Assembly (NCBI GenBank): GCA_943371535.1
Contig: CALRVE020000020.1
Span: 1-60,605, forward strand
Length of the DNA stretch: 60,605 nucleotides
Reading direction: 5' to 3'
Origin: UBA1930 sp943371535
GTDB lineage: Bacteria; Bacteroidota; Bacteroidia; Chitinophagales; Chitinophagaceae
Shown: piece by piece, positions 8,431 through 15,976 of the stretch
Numbering within the stretch: position 1 is the stretch's first letter
How the letters are laid out: each line of letters opens with the position of its first letter
Program-made: the position numbers and the translations under genes
The notes under the pieces: generated by a model
Told to the model about the DNA's origin: nothing
The model's database searches: none
The model's input: the letters and a program-made list of their open reading frames with translations, nothing else

Positions 8431-9666
8431 TTATTTCAATATTTTTTGTTTTTTACCATAGGTTAAACTACGCCAAACCCATTCTACTGGGCCAAACTCA
8501 AAATATTGTAGCCAAATGGTACTATAAATTATTTGAGCAATAAAAACTAATACAGCAAATATGGTGAGAGCAAAAGGACCAACCTGTTGCATATAACCAA
8601 AGCCAATTCCATAAAATGTAGTAATACCAATTAGGCTATGCATGATGTAATTGGTAAAAGCCATTTTACCAACTGGAGCAATTAAGACAAATATTTTTTG
8701 TAAGAAATTTTGCTGAAACAATAAGGCAATAACAATTCCATATACCATTGCTAATGGTGCAACACCTAAAGCATAAGCAATGGTTTCGTACCAACCTTCA
8801 ATTTTTAAATTGTAATAATGCTCGGAGTTTTGCATATAAAATGCCAACATATAATTAGCAGGAATAGAAACCATTAAACCAATAATCACAAACCAGAATA
8901 ACTGCTTTTTATACTCATTGAGCTTTTTGTAAATACCGCTACGCCCAATTACAAAACCAATGAGCATCATGCCTAAAACTTTTGGAATACGACTTACAAA
9001 AAATAAATAGGCATACCTAAACGGTGCATTTGCCATATTTACTTTTACATCGGTAATTAGGTTATGGCTTTGTTTAATTATGGCAGTTTCATCTTGTCCG
9101 TTAGTAATTCCTGCAAATTGAGATTGCAAATATTTACTGGCTTCAAATAAAATTCCTGCTGGTGCATTTAACCATAGAAATTTCATTTTTAAAAAATATA
9201 GAATAATGGGTGACAGAATTAGGCTGATGCCAATGATCAATAATTTTTTATTCGATTTTCTTCTTAATGCAACCAATATAAATCCAAGCATGGCATAAAA
9301 AGCAACAATATCTCCAATCCAAATGAATATTAAATGAACACCACCCAACAGCATCATAAACCACAATCTTCTTTTAATAAATTTCACTGTAGTTGCATCA
9401 TCAGCTTTAGAACGGCTCATTTGTAATGCAATGCCCCAACCAAATAATAAACTAAAAATCGAATAAAATTTTCCTTCAATAAATATGGCATGTAAAAAAG
9501 AAAACTGTTTGTCTAAAACAGGGAAAATATATTTACCTATGTTGTTGCTACTGTAATAAGCAAAGAATTGTAAGTTGGCAATAAATATTCCAAGTATAGA
9601 GATGCCTCTTAGAACATCCATAAAAACTTCTCTATCTTTTATTTGAACAGGTGCTAAGGTATTCAT
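8431..9666 (-). CDS. DUF418 domain-containing membrane protein
   Basis: A 411-residue polytopic membrane protein with about nine to ten hydrophobic segments. The N-terminus RGISILGIFIANLQFF and the C-terminal DUF418 region (FTNYIMHSLIGITTFYGIGFGY, then TIWLQYFEFGPVEWVWRSLTYGKKQ) are diagnostic. DUF418 proteins (YeiB type) resemble acyltransferase-3 membrane enzymes, but their substrates are unknown. The start ATG at 9666 gives a short cytoplasmic lead-in before the first helix. It is probably co-transcribed with the two-helix gene downstream. Confidence 0.88.
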   Translation of the reverse strand: MNTLAPVQIKDREVFMDVLRGISILGIFIANLQFFAYYSSNNIGKYIFPVLDKQFSFLHAIFIEGKFYSIFSLLFGWGIALQMSRSKADDATTVKFIKRRLWFMMLLGGVHLIFIWIGDIVAFYAMLGFILVALRRKSNKKLLIIGISLILSPIILYFLKMKFLWLNAPAGILFEASKYLQSQFAGITNGQDETAIIKQSHNLITDVKVNMANAPFRYAYLFFVSRIPKVLGMMLIGFVIGRSGIYKKLNEYKKQLFWFVIIGLMVSIPANYMLAFYMQNSEHYYNLKIEGWYETIAYALGVAPLAMVYGIVIALLFQQNFLQKIFVLIAPVGKMAFTNYIMHSLIGITTFYGIGFGYMQQVGPFALTIFAVLVFIAQIIYSTIWLQYFEFGPVEWVWRSLTYGKKQKILK

Positions 9667-9763
9667 GTGTAGTAGTGTTGGTGCTTAAATGTAATTACAA
9701 ATAATTTTAAATCAAAATATTTAAGCAAACTATTAAAAGAGATGGTAGAAGCGTTGCTGTTGA

Positions 9764-9781
9764 AGCCGATAGCTATCGGCT
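9764..9781. repeat. Perfect 18-bp palindrome AGCCGATAGCTATCGGCT
   Basis: The 18 bases are exactly self-complementary and GC-rich relative to the surroundings. The inner 14 bp (9766-9779) fit the pattern CCGATNGCNATCGG, which recurs at 36963-36976 and 37166-37179. It lies between the kdnA terminator and the start of the DUF418 gene. Confidence 0.9.
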
Positions 9782-9830
9782 GAGCGTCGCCATTTCTGCC
9801 CCAATTATATTCTACAGTTGGTTGCATAAA

Positions 9831-9858
9831 ATAAGCCATGCTAAAAAGCATGGCTTAT
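9831..9858 (-). terminator. Rho-independent terminator of kdnA
   Basis: A 12-bp perfect stem (ATAAGCCATGCT / AGCATGGCTTAT) with a 4-nt AAAA loop lies 21 bp beyond the kdnA stop. On the minus strand it is followed by TTTTATG. Confidence 0.8.
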
Positions 9859-9879
9859 AAAATAAAAAATCAGAAAAAA

Positions 9880-11097
9880 TTAGACAATTATGCTGGCTTC
9901 ACTTAACACTTTTTTAATGGCAGCCACCATTTTTTCGCCTTTATCTTTAATTTGTTCATCTGTCCAAACTAAGCTAATGGCAGTGCTAATGCAACGACTC
10001 ATTACAGCATCACTTGTACTAAAATCTTGTGTAGCTAAATTGGTTAAAGCTGTTTTTTGTTCGGCACTAATATTATTTAAAGTTGTGGCCTGTTGTAAGT
10101 GTTGCCATTGTTTAATGTAATGCCAATTGTTGCCAAACCAATAAAAGTTGCCTGCTAAAATTCCTTGAGTTTTCATCTCTGCAACAAAAGCTTGCATCAA
10201 TTCTGCACTAGGTAAAAACCAACTTAAGAAGCTGCAACTATCATCGCCACCTTCAGGCACTTGTCTAAATGTTACTTCAGGAATTTGCTCTAAATAACTG
10301 CGTAATGCTTTGTTATTTTTCTTTTGCAATGCTAAGAAATTATCTAGCTTACGAATTTGAGCTAAACCAACAGCAGCATGCAATTCACTAATTCTAAAAT
10401 TGTAGCCAATGAAAGGATGTAAGTCAGCACCTCTATCAACGCCTCTATGGTCATGACCATGATCGGTGTAACCATCACTTTTAATATATACATCTTCGCT
10501 GTTGGTCATTACAACACCACCTTCGGCAGTAGTAATCATTTTTACAAAGTCGAAACTAAAAGTTCCTGCATGGCCAATTGTTCCTAAATGTTTGCCTTTG
10601 TAAGTACCACCAATACTTTGGCAGGCATCTTCTAATAAAATTAAATTATGCTCATTACAAATTGCTTTCAATGCATCTAAATCAGCCATACTACCACACA
10701 TGTGTACAGGCATTATGCATTTTGTTTTTGCAGTAACTGCTTTACGAACTGCGTCAGGATTTAAGGTTAAAGTTTCATCCACATCTACCATAACAGGTAT
10801 TGCACCCACACTTAAAATAGCTTCAAAACTTGCTACAAAAGTGAAGCTTGGCATGATTACTTCATCGCCCACACCCACGCCCAAAGCAGCCATAGCTGTA
10901 GTTAATGCTGCTGTACCACTACTGGTTAGCTGAGCATATTTACAACCAAAAGTTTCAGTAATGGCTTTTTCTAGTTCAATACTTTTCCAAATGCCTTTAC
11001 GTGGACCATCAAATCCATAACGCATTAAGATGCCTGTTTCTAGTACATCGTTTACTTCTTTTCTTTCTTCATCGCCCCAAAGTTCAAAACCTGGCAT
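9880..11097 (-). CDS. kdnA: 8-amino-3,8-dideoxy-manno-octulosonate transaminase (KdnA), DegT/DnrJ family
   Basis: A 405-residue PLP enzyme of the DegT/DnrJ/EryC1/StrS sugar aminotransferase family. The sequence closely follows what I recall of Shewanella KdnA: N-terminal MPGFELWGDEERKEV, VHMCGSMADLDALKAIC, LLEDACQSIGGTYKGK, the PLP-lysine region SFDFVKMITTAEGG, DGYTDHGHDHRGVDRGA and FYWFGNNWHYIKQW. KdnA uses glutamate to aminate 8-oxo-Kdo, the product of KdnB, giving 8-amino-8-deoxy-Kdo for lipopolysaccharide. The KdnB and KdsB genes are in this window at 40167-42139. A TACTTTTG box (complement of 11139-11146) fits a -7 promoter element about 40 bp upstream. A different DegT sugar aminotransferase is possible but less likely. 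Confidence 0.85.
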   Translation of the reverse strand: MPGFELWGDEERKEVNDVLETGILMRYGFDGPRKGIWKSIELEKAITETFGCKYAQLTSSGTAALTTAMAALGVGVGDEVIMPSFTFVASFEAILSVGAIPVMVDVDETLTLNPDAVRKAVTAKTKCIMPVHMCGSMADLDALKAICNEHNLILLEDACQSIGGTYKGKHLGTIGHAGTFSFDFVKMITTAEGGVVMTNSEDVYIKSDGYTDHGHDHRGVDRGADLHPFIGYNFRISELHAAVGLAQIRKLDNFLALQKKNNKALRSYLEQIPEVTFRQVPEGGDDSCSFLSWFLPSAELMQAFVAEMKTQGILAGNFYWFGNNWHYIKQWQHLQQATTLNNISAEQKTALTNLATQDFSTSDAVMSRCISTAISLVWTDEQIKDKGEKMVAAIKKVLSEASIIV

Positions 11098-11138
11098 GTT
11101 TATATAATTGAAAATTAAAAATTAAAAATTGACAATTG

Positions 11139-11146
11139 CAAAAGTA
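11139..11146 (-). promoter_or_regulatory. -7 box (TACTTTTG) upstream of kdnA
   Basis: CAAAAGTA on the plus strand reads TACTTTTG on the minus strand, a full match to TAnnTTTG. It would start transcription near 11133-11135, about 36 nt before the ATG. No clear TTTG was found at the expected -33 position. Confidence 0.4.
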
Positions 11147-11309
11147 ATAGAAAGTTGGTAAGAAGATTTTCTTTTGGTTACTAGTGGCAGAAATTCTATT
11201 TAGCTTTAGTTGCAAGTGTATCCTAGGCTAAGTCGAAGGACACTCTTCAACTTATGAAACAATATTCATCTTTTTGCTTTCGCCTTTTCCGTGCCTCCAT
11301 GGCAAAACC

Positions 11310-11317
11310 TATCTTTG
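11310..11317 (+). promoter_or_regulatory. -7 box (TATCTTTG) 4 bp upstream of the DsbA-like gene
   Basis: TATCTTTG matches TAnnTTTG and ends 4 bp before the ATG at 11322. If it is the promoter, the transcript would begin at or next to the start codon, that is, be leaderless. It also supports 11322 rather than the earlier ATG at 11274. Confidence 0.4.
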
Positions 11318-11321
11318 CCCT

Positions 11322-11975
11322 ATGAATCCAACTATATTTTATTGTTATGATGCTTATTGTGGCTGGTGTTATGGTTTTAGTCCGGTAATAAAAAAAATTG
11401 AAGCCGATTATCACGATATAATACATACTGAAGTACTCAGTGGCGGAATGGTTTTGCCTGAAAAACCTGTACACATTGGTGCAACTGCTAGCTATATTTT
11501 AAAAGCTTATAAAACTGTTGAAGAATATAGTGGAATGGAATTTGGCAAAGATTATTTGTGGCATCTTGAAAATCCTGATTTGAGCGATTGGTATCCAAAC
11601 AGTGAGAAGCCTGCTATTGCTATGTGTGTGTTTAAAGAATATTATCCCGAAAGACAAGTTGAGTTTGCAGCAGATGTACAAATTGCTTTACACTTTGAAG
11701 GGAGAGATTTAACCGATAACGAATCATACAAACATCTTTTAGAAAAATACAGTATTCAGCATGAGGCTTTTTATGAAAAACTAAAAAGTGAGGAGTACAA
11801 AGAGAAAGCCTATTACGAATTTGCTTTGTGTAAGCAACTGCAGGTTACAGGTTATCCTTGTGTACTAATGCAAACCAGTGAAAGTAAATTTTACTTACTG
11901 GCAAGAGGTTATACTTCTTATGAAAATTTAAAAGATAGAATTGAGAATGTGTTGAAGGAGTTAAGCACCCAATAA
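11322..11975 (+). CDS. DsbA/FrnE-like thioredoxin-fold protein
   Basis: A DsbA-family thioredoxin-fold oxidoreductase of about 217 residues. The start at 11322 places the active-site motif in FYCYDAYCGWCYGF within the first 16 residues: a CxxC of sequence CGWC after the first beta strand, the normal position for the cytoplasmic DsbA-like/FrnE group, which lack a signal peptide. The helical insert and the cis-Pro region before the last strand (CKQLQVTGYPCVLMQ) are also recognisable. An in-frame ATG at 11274 would add 16 residues of doubtful coding value. The NTF2-like gene follows after 36 bp. The function is probably thiol-disulfide chemistry or glutathione/thiol-linked detoxification; the substrate is unknown. 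Confidence 0.85.
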   Translation: MNPTIFYCYDAYCGWCYGFSPVIKKIEADYHDIIHTEVLSGGMVLPEKPVHIGATASYILKAYKTVEEYSGMEFGKDYLWHLENPDLSDWYPNSEKPAIAMCVFKEYYPERQVEFAADVQIALHFEGRDLTDNESYKHLLEKYSIQHEAFYEKLKSEEYKEKAYYEFALCKQLQVTGYPCVLMQTSESKFYLLARGYTSYENLKDRIENVLKELSTQ

Positions 11976-12011
11976 TCAATTACTATACATTTACAAATTA
12001 TAAGTCAACAC

Positions 12012-12488
12012 ATGGATAACAATATTCAAACCATAGAAAAATTTTATACTGCTTTTCAGCAAAAAGATTATGCAACTATGAATAGTTGTTATGTAGATGA
12101 TATACCCTTTAACGATCCTGTTTTTGGTTTATTAAGAGGCAATGAAACCAAAGCCATGTGGCAAATGCTATGCACTAGAGCCAAAGATTTTTCGTTGCAA
12201 TTCAGTGATATAAAAACTGATGATGATGAATATTACACTTGTGAGTGGACGGCTTCTTATTTGTTTTCTAAAACCAATCGTAGAGTAGTCAATAAGTGCA
12301 AGGCTTACATGCGAATGCAAGATGGAGTAATTGTAGAACACAGTGATGGATTTAATTATTACCGTTGGTGCAGACAAGCATTGGGTTTAAAAGGATTGAT
12401 TTTTGGGTGGACAGAATTTATGCATAACCGAGTTTCTAAAAATGCTAAGCAGGGTTTGTATGCGTTTATGGAGAAGAATGGTTTGTAA
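12012..12488 (+). CDS. NTF2-like (SnoaL/ketosteroid-isomerase fold) protein
   Basis: A 158-residue soluble protein. The N-terminal IETIEKFYTAFQQKDYATMNSCY-type pattern (helix, then YxDDIPFNDPVFG, then a helix LRGNETKAMWQML) is the usual start of a nuclear-transport-factor-2/SnoaL fold. A central strand with WTASYLF and a final strand with VEHSDGFNYYRW follow. The C-terminus adds a helical tail (ALGLKGLIFGWTEFMHNRVSKNAKQGLYAF) common to Bacteroidota and proteobacterial relatives. Enzymatic function cannot be inferred. It is 36 bp after the DsbA-like gene and probably shares its transcript. Confidence 0.85.
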   Translation: MDNNIQTIEKFYTAFQQKDYATMNSCYVDDIPFNDPVFGLLRGNETKAMWQMLCTRAKDFSLQFSDIKTDDDEYYTCEWTASYLFSKTNRRVVNKCKAYMRMQDGVIVEHSDGFNYYRWCRQALGLKGLIFGWTEFMHNRVSKNAKQGLYAFMEKNGL

Positions 12489-12576
12489 ATTTTTTAAACT
12501 TAATCATACGTTCATCATATAAACTTGCATTTTTAAATAGGGCAATGTATTTTACGCTCAACCAAAACAACTGCAT

Positions 12577-13212
12577 ATGAAACGTATTCAATTATTGTTA
12601 TCAGCAACAATTTTATTGGTTGCTTGCGAAAATGTGGCTAACAAAGACACTGCTAAAAAGCCTGATTCAACTTCATCTGAAAAAGTATTTGTACCTGTAG
12701 ATAGTGCAACTGCTTCAAAAAACTGGCAAGCATTTATGACACCTGGTGAAGAGCATAAAATGATGGCTTCTTGGAATGGTAATTGGAAAACAGAAACCAC
12801 TGCATGGATGGCACCAGATGCTCCACCATCGAAAGGAGAAGGAACTTGCGTTAATTCAGTTATTTTTAATGGCTTACATCAACAAACAAAATATACTGGT
12901 ACTATGATGGGTATGCCATTTGAAGGTTTGGGTACGATGGCTTTTGACAATGGTAAAAAAGTTTTTATTAGTACTTGGATAGATAATATGGGTAGTGGTT
13001 TATTAAAAATGGAAGGTACTTGGGATGCGGCTACTAAAAGCTTAAAACTTAGTGGTACTTGTACAGATCCAGCTTCTGGTAATGATTGTACCATGAGAGA
13101 AGTGTACAAAGTAATTGATGATAATACACACTTAATGGAAATGTATGGTCCTAGCCCAGTAGATGGAAAGGAAATGAAAACAATGGAAATTAAATTTACT
13201 AGAACTAAATAA
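12577..13212 (+). CDS. DUF1579 lipoprotein
   Basis: A 211-residue predicted lipoprotein. The N-terminus MKRIQLLLSATILLVACEN has a charged start, a hydrophobic core and a lipobox LVAC, so Cys-17 would be acylated and the protein placed in the envelope. After a Ser/Thr/Lys-rich linker, the segment from about residue 55 (PGEEHKMMASWNGNWKTET) to the end matches DUF1579, a lipocalin-like beta barrel of unknown function (compare FNGLHQQTKYTGTMMGMPFEGLGTMAFDN and TCTDPASG). It is followed by a convergent terminator. Confidence 0.88.
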   Translation: MKRIQLLLSATILLVACENVANKDTAKKPDSTSSEKVFVPVDSATASKNWQAFMTPGEEHKMMASWNGNWKTETTAWMAPDAPPSKGEGTCVNSVIFNGLHQQTKYTGTMMGMPFEGLGTMAFDNGKKVFISTWIDNMGSGLLKMEGTWDAATKSLKLSGTCTDPASGNDCTMREVYKVIDDNTHLMEMYGPSPVDGKEMKTMEIKFTRTK

Positions 13213-13234
13213 GTAAAAAATACTGCAAACAAAT

Positions 13235-13263
13235 AAAAGTCTGAGTTCATGCTCGGGCTTTTT
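13235..13263 (+). terminator. Terminator of the DUF1579 gene
   Basis: AGTCTGAG (13238-13245) pairs with CTCGGGCT (13252-13259) through two G-U pairs, flanked by AAA/TTT and a T tract. It sits about 25 bp after the DUF1579 stop. Confidence 0.7.
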
Positions 13264-13450
13264 ACATTAAAGCCAATTGTGCTTCATACTTTGCATTGTC
13301 AGCAAACATTTTTTTGCCGTTTTTATTGCTCATAAATGGTATACTAGCTTTTGTATAGGCTATTTCATTTAATTGGATGGTAGATGTAGTTTCTTTTTTA
13401 TAAGCAACTAATAAGCCAATGAGACAAGTTGATAAGACGATTTTTTGCAT
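13262..13450 (-). CDS. Small envelope protein, probably a decayed lipoprotein
   Basis: A 62-residue frame with an N-terminal segment MQKIVLSTCLIGLLVAYKKE that looks like a lipoprotein signal peptide, except that the lipobox Cys after LLVA is Tyr (TAT). The mature part (about 40 residues) has no recognisable domain. The start codon directly abuts the T tract of the terminator hairpin at 13455-13498, leaving no room for an ordinary leader. I see either a remnant or a very small secreted protein expressed by read-through. Confidence that it is functional is low. Confidence 0.35.
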   Translation of the reverse strand: MQKIVLSTCLIGLLVAYKKETTSTIQLNEIAYTKASIPFMSNKNGKKMFADNAKYEAQLALM

Positions 13451-13454
13451 AAAA

Positions 13455-13498
13455 AAGGTTATGTTCTTAGCTATTTAAGTAGCTAAAAACATAACCTT
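13455..13498 (-). terminator. Terminator downstream of the DUF1801 gene
   Basis: AAGGTTATGTT (13455-13465) and TTAGCTA pair with TAGCTAA and AACATAACCTT (13488-13498) with one C-A mismatch and a 6-nt loop. On the minus strand six T's follow, running into the ATG of the small frame at 13450. Confidence 0.8.
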
Positions 13499-13510
13499 AC
13501 AAGCTGTTTC

Positions 13511-13969
13511 TTATTTCTTTTTATAATTTTTCTCGTAGCATTCAATCCATTGTTCAACGGTAATTTTTGAACATAATTCACCAATTAGTTGATAAGGAAT
13601 TTTCTCCATGTTTTTAAAACGAATACAGCTTTTACCCGTATCTAATTTACCAATATTTAGTTTGGCATATTCCTCGGTAAACCAAGCCAATAAATCTGGC
13701 ATTGCATAAATACCCATATGATAAAAAGAAATATTAGCTTTTTGAGAAGCTAAACTTGCAAAAGGTAATGGTAACTCTGGTGTACAATGATAGCCAGCAG
13801 GATAAATTGAATGTGGTACACTCCAACCAATCATGCCATAACTCATTCCTTCTTTAAATCCTTTAGGTATATTTTTTTTAATTATTTTTCTTAGTTGTTC
13901 AATTGCTTTTTTTCTGTCTTCAGGTAATGCTTGAATGTATTCTTCTACTGTTATTACTGTTGATTGCAT
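13511..13969 (-). CDS. DUF1801 domain-containing protein (YdhG-like)
   Basis: A 152-residue cytoplasmic protein of the DUF1801 family. Typical features are the N-terminal helix VEEYIQALPEDRKKAIEQLRKIIKKNIPKGFKEGMSYGMIGW, the glycine-rich turn, then SFYHMGIYAMPDLLAWFTEEY and GKSCIRFKNMEKIPYQLIGEL. The family includes Bacillus YdhG (a frataxin-like iron chaperone by structure), but most members are uncharacterised. It lies 5 bp downstream of the DUF6265 gene, so the two form an operon. Confidence 0.9.
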   Translation of the reverse strand: MQSTVITVEEYIQALPEDRKKAIEQLRKIIKKNIPKGFKEGMSYGMIGWSVPHSIYPAGYHCTPELPLPFASLASQKANISFYHMGIYAMPDLLAWFTEEYAKLNIGKLDTGKSCIRFKNMEKIPYQLIGELCSKITVEQWIECYEKNYKKK

Positions 13970-13974
13970 AGGGT

Positions 13975-14436
13975 TTATTTTATTCGTTTAAAATTAAAAT
14001 CACTTCGTTTGGCAGATGCTTCTTTACCATCGTCTATAAAAGCATGAATAGAATCTTGGTTGATAAATTCGTACACAATTCTTTTAGGAAAATCATGTGT
14101 AGGATTTTCAAATACAAATTTTTTGTTTAAAGCTGATGTTAGTTTAAAAGCTACAGGTTGTGCATTGTTTTCATTGGCTGCTGTTACAGTATAAAATATA
14201 TCATTGCCAACTTTACTTAAAACCACATTTTCGTATACAATAGAATCAGTTCCATTTATATAATAGGCTTTACTTGTTAATACATGGTCATTTGTTTTTG
14301 TCCAAATTTCACCAATTGTACTTTTAGCAGTTTTCATTTGCCAAGAGCCTTCGAAAATGTGTAGTTCTGTAAAATTATTTTTATTGGTAAATGCAACTAA
14401 GCATATACTCAATACAACTGCTATAGTTTTTTTCAT
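13975..14436 (-). CDS. DUF6265 family secreted protein
   Basis: I chose the ATG at 14436, giving 153 residues, because it begins a good signal sequence (MKKTIAVVLSICLVAFTN). The longer frame adds 41 residues of poor quality. The mature protein has the pattern of the DUF6265/lipocalin-like family: HIFEGSWQMKT near the N-terminus, GEIWTKTNDHVLTSKAYYING, then FENPTHDFPKRIVYEF near the C-terminus. The site after LVA is Phe, so unlike many relatives it is probably not lipidated. The function is unknown. It is transcribed divergently from aguB. Confidence 0.8.
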   Translation of the reverse strand: MKKTIAVVLSICLVAFTNKNNFTELHIFEGSWQMKTAKSTIGEIWTKTNDHVLTSKAYYINGTDSIVYENVVLSKVGNDIFYTVTAANENNAQPVAFKLTSALNKKFVFENPTHDFPKRIVYEFINQDSIHAFIDDGKEASAKRSDFNFKRIK

Positions 14437-14543
14437 AATAGTAGGTTGGTGGTACAAGAAAATAAAAAATATTAATACCAGCAAATCATTTAGTTTAATT
14501 ATTAATTCTACACTTCTAGTGAATGCTTTTGCTGCAGCATAAC

Positions 14544-14551
14544 TACATTTG
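14544..14551 (+). promoter_or_regulatory. -7 box (TACATTTG) upstream of aguB
   Basis: A full match to TAnnTTTG ends 17 bp before the aguB ATG at 14569. No TTTG is evident at the -33 spacing. Confidence 0.4.
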
Positions 14552-14568
14552 CAATTCAAAATTTCAAT

Positions 14569-15444
14569 ATGGGTAAAGTTAAAATAGGGTTAGTACAAAT
14601 GACCTGTAGCGGCAGCAAAGAAGCCAATTTGCAAAAAGCCATTGAGCAAACAAGAGAAGCGGCTGCTAAAGGAGCACAAATTGTTTGTTTGCAAGAGTTG
14701 TTTACCAGCTTGTACTTCTGTGATGTAGAAGATTACGAAAATTTTAAGTTGGCAGAAGCAATTCCTGGTGTATCTACCAATGCTTTAAGTGCTGTAGCCA
14801 AAGAATTGGGTGTGGTAATTATTGCATCTTTATTTGAAAAAAGAACTGAAGGTTTATACCACAACACCACAGCTGTTTTAGATGCTGATGGTACTTATTT
14901 AGGTAAGTATAGAAAAATGCATATTCCCGATGATCCTGCTTATTACGAGAAATTTTATTTTACACCGGGTGATTTAGGATACAAAGTTTTTAAAACCAAA
15001 TTTGCCAACATAGGTATTTTAATTTGTTGGGATCAATGGTATCCTGAAGCTAGTAGAATTACAGCTTTAATGGGTGCTGAGATATTGTTTTATCCAACTG
15101 CTATTGGTTGGGCAACATCGCAAGATGAAGCAACCAATACTGAGCAATACAATGCTTGGCAAACCATTCAACGTAGCCATGCAGTTGCCAATGGTGTGCA
15201 TGTGGTAAGTGTAAATAGAGTTGGTTTTGAACAAGAAGGAGCCATGAAGTTTTGGGGTGGAAGTTTTGTAGCCAATCCGTTTGGAAGCTTGTTGTATAAA
15301 GCCTCTCACGATAATGAAGAAACAACCGTTATAGAAATTGATACTCAAAAAACAGATCAATACAGAACACATTGGCCATTTTTAAGAGATAGAAGAATTG
15401 ATAGTTATCAGCCCATTACGAAAAGGTTTATTGATGAGGATTAG
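14569..15444 (+). CDS. aguB: N-carbamoylputrescine amidase
   Basis: AguB hydrolyses N-carbamoylputrescine to putrescine, CO2 and ammonia, the last step of the agmatine route. The 291-residue product is full length and has the nitrilase-fold Glu-Lys-Cys triad in characteristic contexts: VCLQELFTSLYFC (Glu about 43), YRKMHIPDDPAYYEKFYF (Lys about 121) and GILICWDQWYPEASRI (Cys about 158). AYYEKFYFTPGDLGYKVF and WQTIQRSHAVANGVHV distinguish this branch from other carbon-nitrogen hydrolases. Its partner aguA lies about 530 bp downstream on the same strand, separated by the repeat-flanked four-helix-bundle remnant. Confidence 0.93.
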   Translation: MGKVKIGLVQMTCSGSKEANLQKAIEQTREAAAKGAQIVCLQELFTSLYFCDVEDYENFKLAEAIPGVSTNALSAVAKELGVVIIASLFEKRTEGLYHNTTAVLDADGTYLGKYRKMHIPDDPAYYEKFYFTPGDLGYKVFKTKFANIGILICWDQWYPEASRITALMGAEILFYPTAIGWATSQDEATNTEQYNAWQTIQRSHAVANGVHVVSVNRVGFEQEGAMKFWGGSFVANPFGSLLYKASHDNEETTVIEIDTQKTDQYRTHWPFLRDRRIDSYQPITKRFIDED

Positions 15445-15450
15445 AAGATA

Positions 15451-15532
15451 GTCGGAAAAGTTGGAGGTCGGAAAAGTCGGAAAGTCAGAAAAGTCAGCGA
15501 AGTCAGAAAAGTCGGAAAGCTGAAAAGACAGG
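15451..15532 (+). repeat. Tandem array of GTCGGAAAA-type units
   Basis: Immediately after aguB there is a run of about nine short degenerate units of 7-9 bp (GTCGGAAAA, GTCAGAAAA, GTCAGCGAA and similar). The units are complementary in sense to the GACTTCCG units at 16004-16070, so the two arrays are inverted around the four-helix-bundle remnant. Confidence 0.85.
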
Positions 15533-15613
15533 AATAATTAAATTGAGTTATTACAAAATTTGTTTTTACGACGGTAGTTTAGATGTAGCATTTCATCAAT
15601 TAAAAATAATTTT

Positions 15614-15967
15614 ATGCCTTTCAAATTTGAGAAGCTTATCGTTTGGCAAAAAGCTTTTGAGTTAACGGCTGTTGTTCATGAAGTAACCTAGGGATTTCCA
15701 AAAGAAGAGTTATATATTTTGGCTTCGCAAATGAAAAGGGCAGCTGATTCAGTTGCTTTAAATATTGCAGAAGGTTCTACAGGACAATCAAATCCAGAAT
15801 TCAATAAATTTCTAGGCTATTCCCTGCGTTCAAATATTGAAGTAGTTGGATGCATATTTGTTGCTCAAAGAAGAAATCTGATTAAACAAGATGATTTCGA
15901 TAAAATTTATAAAATGTGTGAAGAAATATTGGTGATGATTGTTTCTTTACGCAAAACATTACAATAG
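15614..15967 (+). pseudogene. Four-helix-bundle protein (23S rRNA-intervening-sequence type) with an internal stop
   Basis: Read through, the frame encodes a protein of about 117 residues: MPFKFEKLIVWQKAFELTA, then ELYILASQMKRAADSVALNIAEG and NKFLGYSLRSNIEVVGCI. This is the 23S-IVP/four-helix-bundle family (the W-Q-K-A-x-E-L and R-R/K-A-A-x-S-x-x-x-N-I-A-E-G signatures). Codon 26 is TAG (15689-15691), at the place where homologs normally have a Lys before the FPKEE motif, so the gene is broken by one substitution. The longest intact piece starts only at 15719. Function is unknown in free-standing copies, which commonly occur flanked by short repeats in Bacteroidota. Translation by stop read-through cannot be excluded. 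Confidence 0.88.
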
Positions 15968-15976
15968 TTTTTATTT

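Noticed and set aside
9663..9851. 62-codon minus-strand frame upstream of DUF418
   Set aside because: It spans the 18-bp palindrome and the kdnA terminator region, has no recognisable domain or start context, and its composition is that of intergenic DNA.
12879..13250. 123-codon minus-strand frame opposite the DUF1579 gene
   Set aside because: It lies wholly opposite a well-supported lipoprotein gene and shows no domain of its own.
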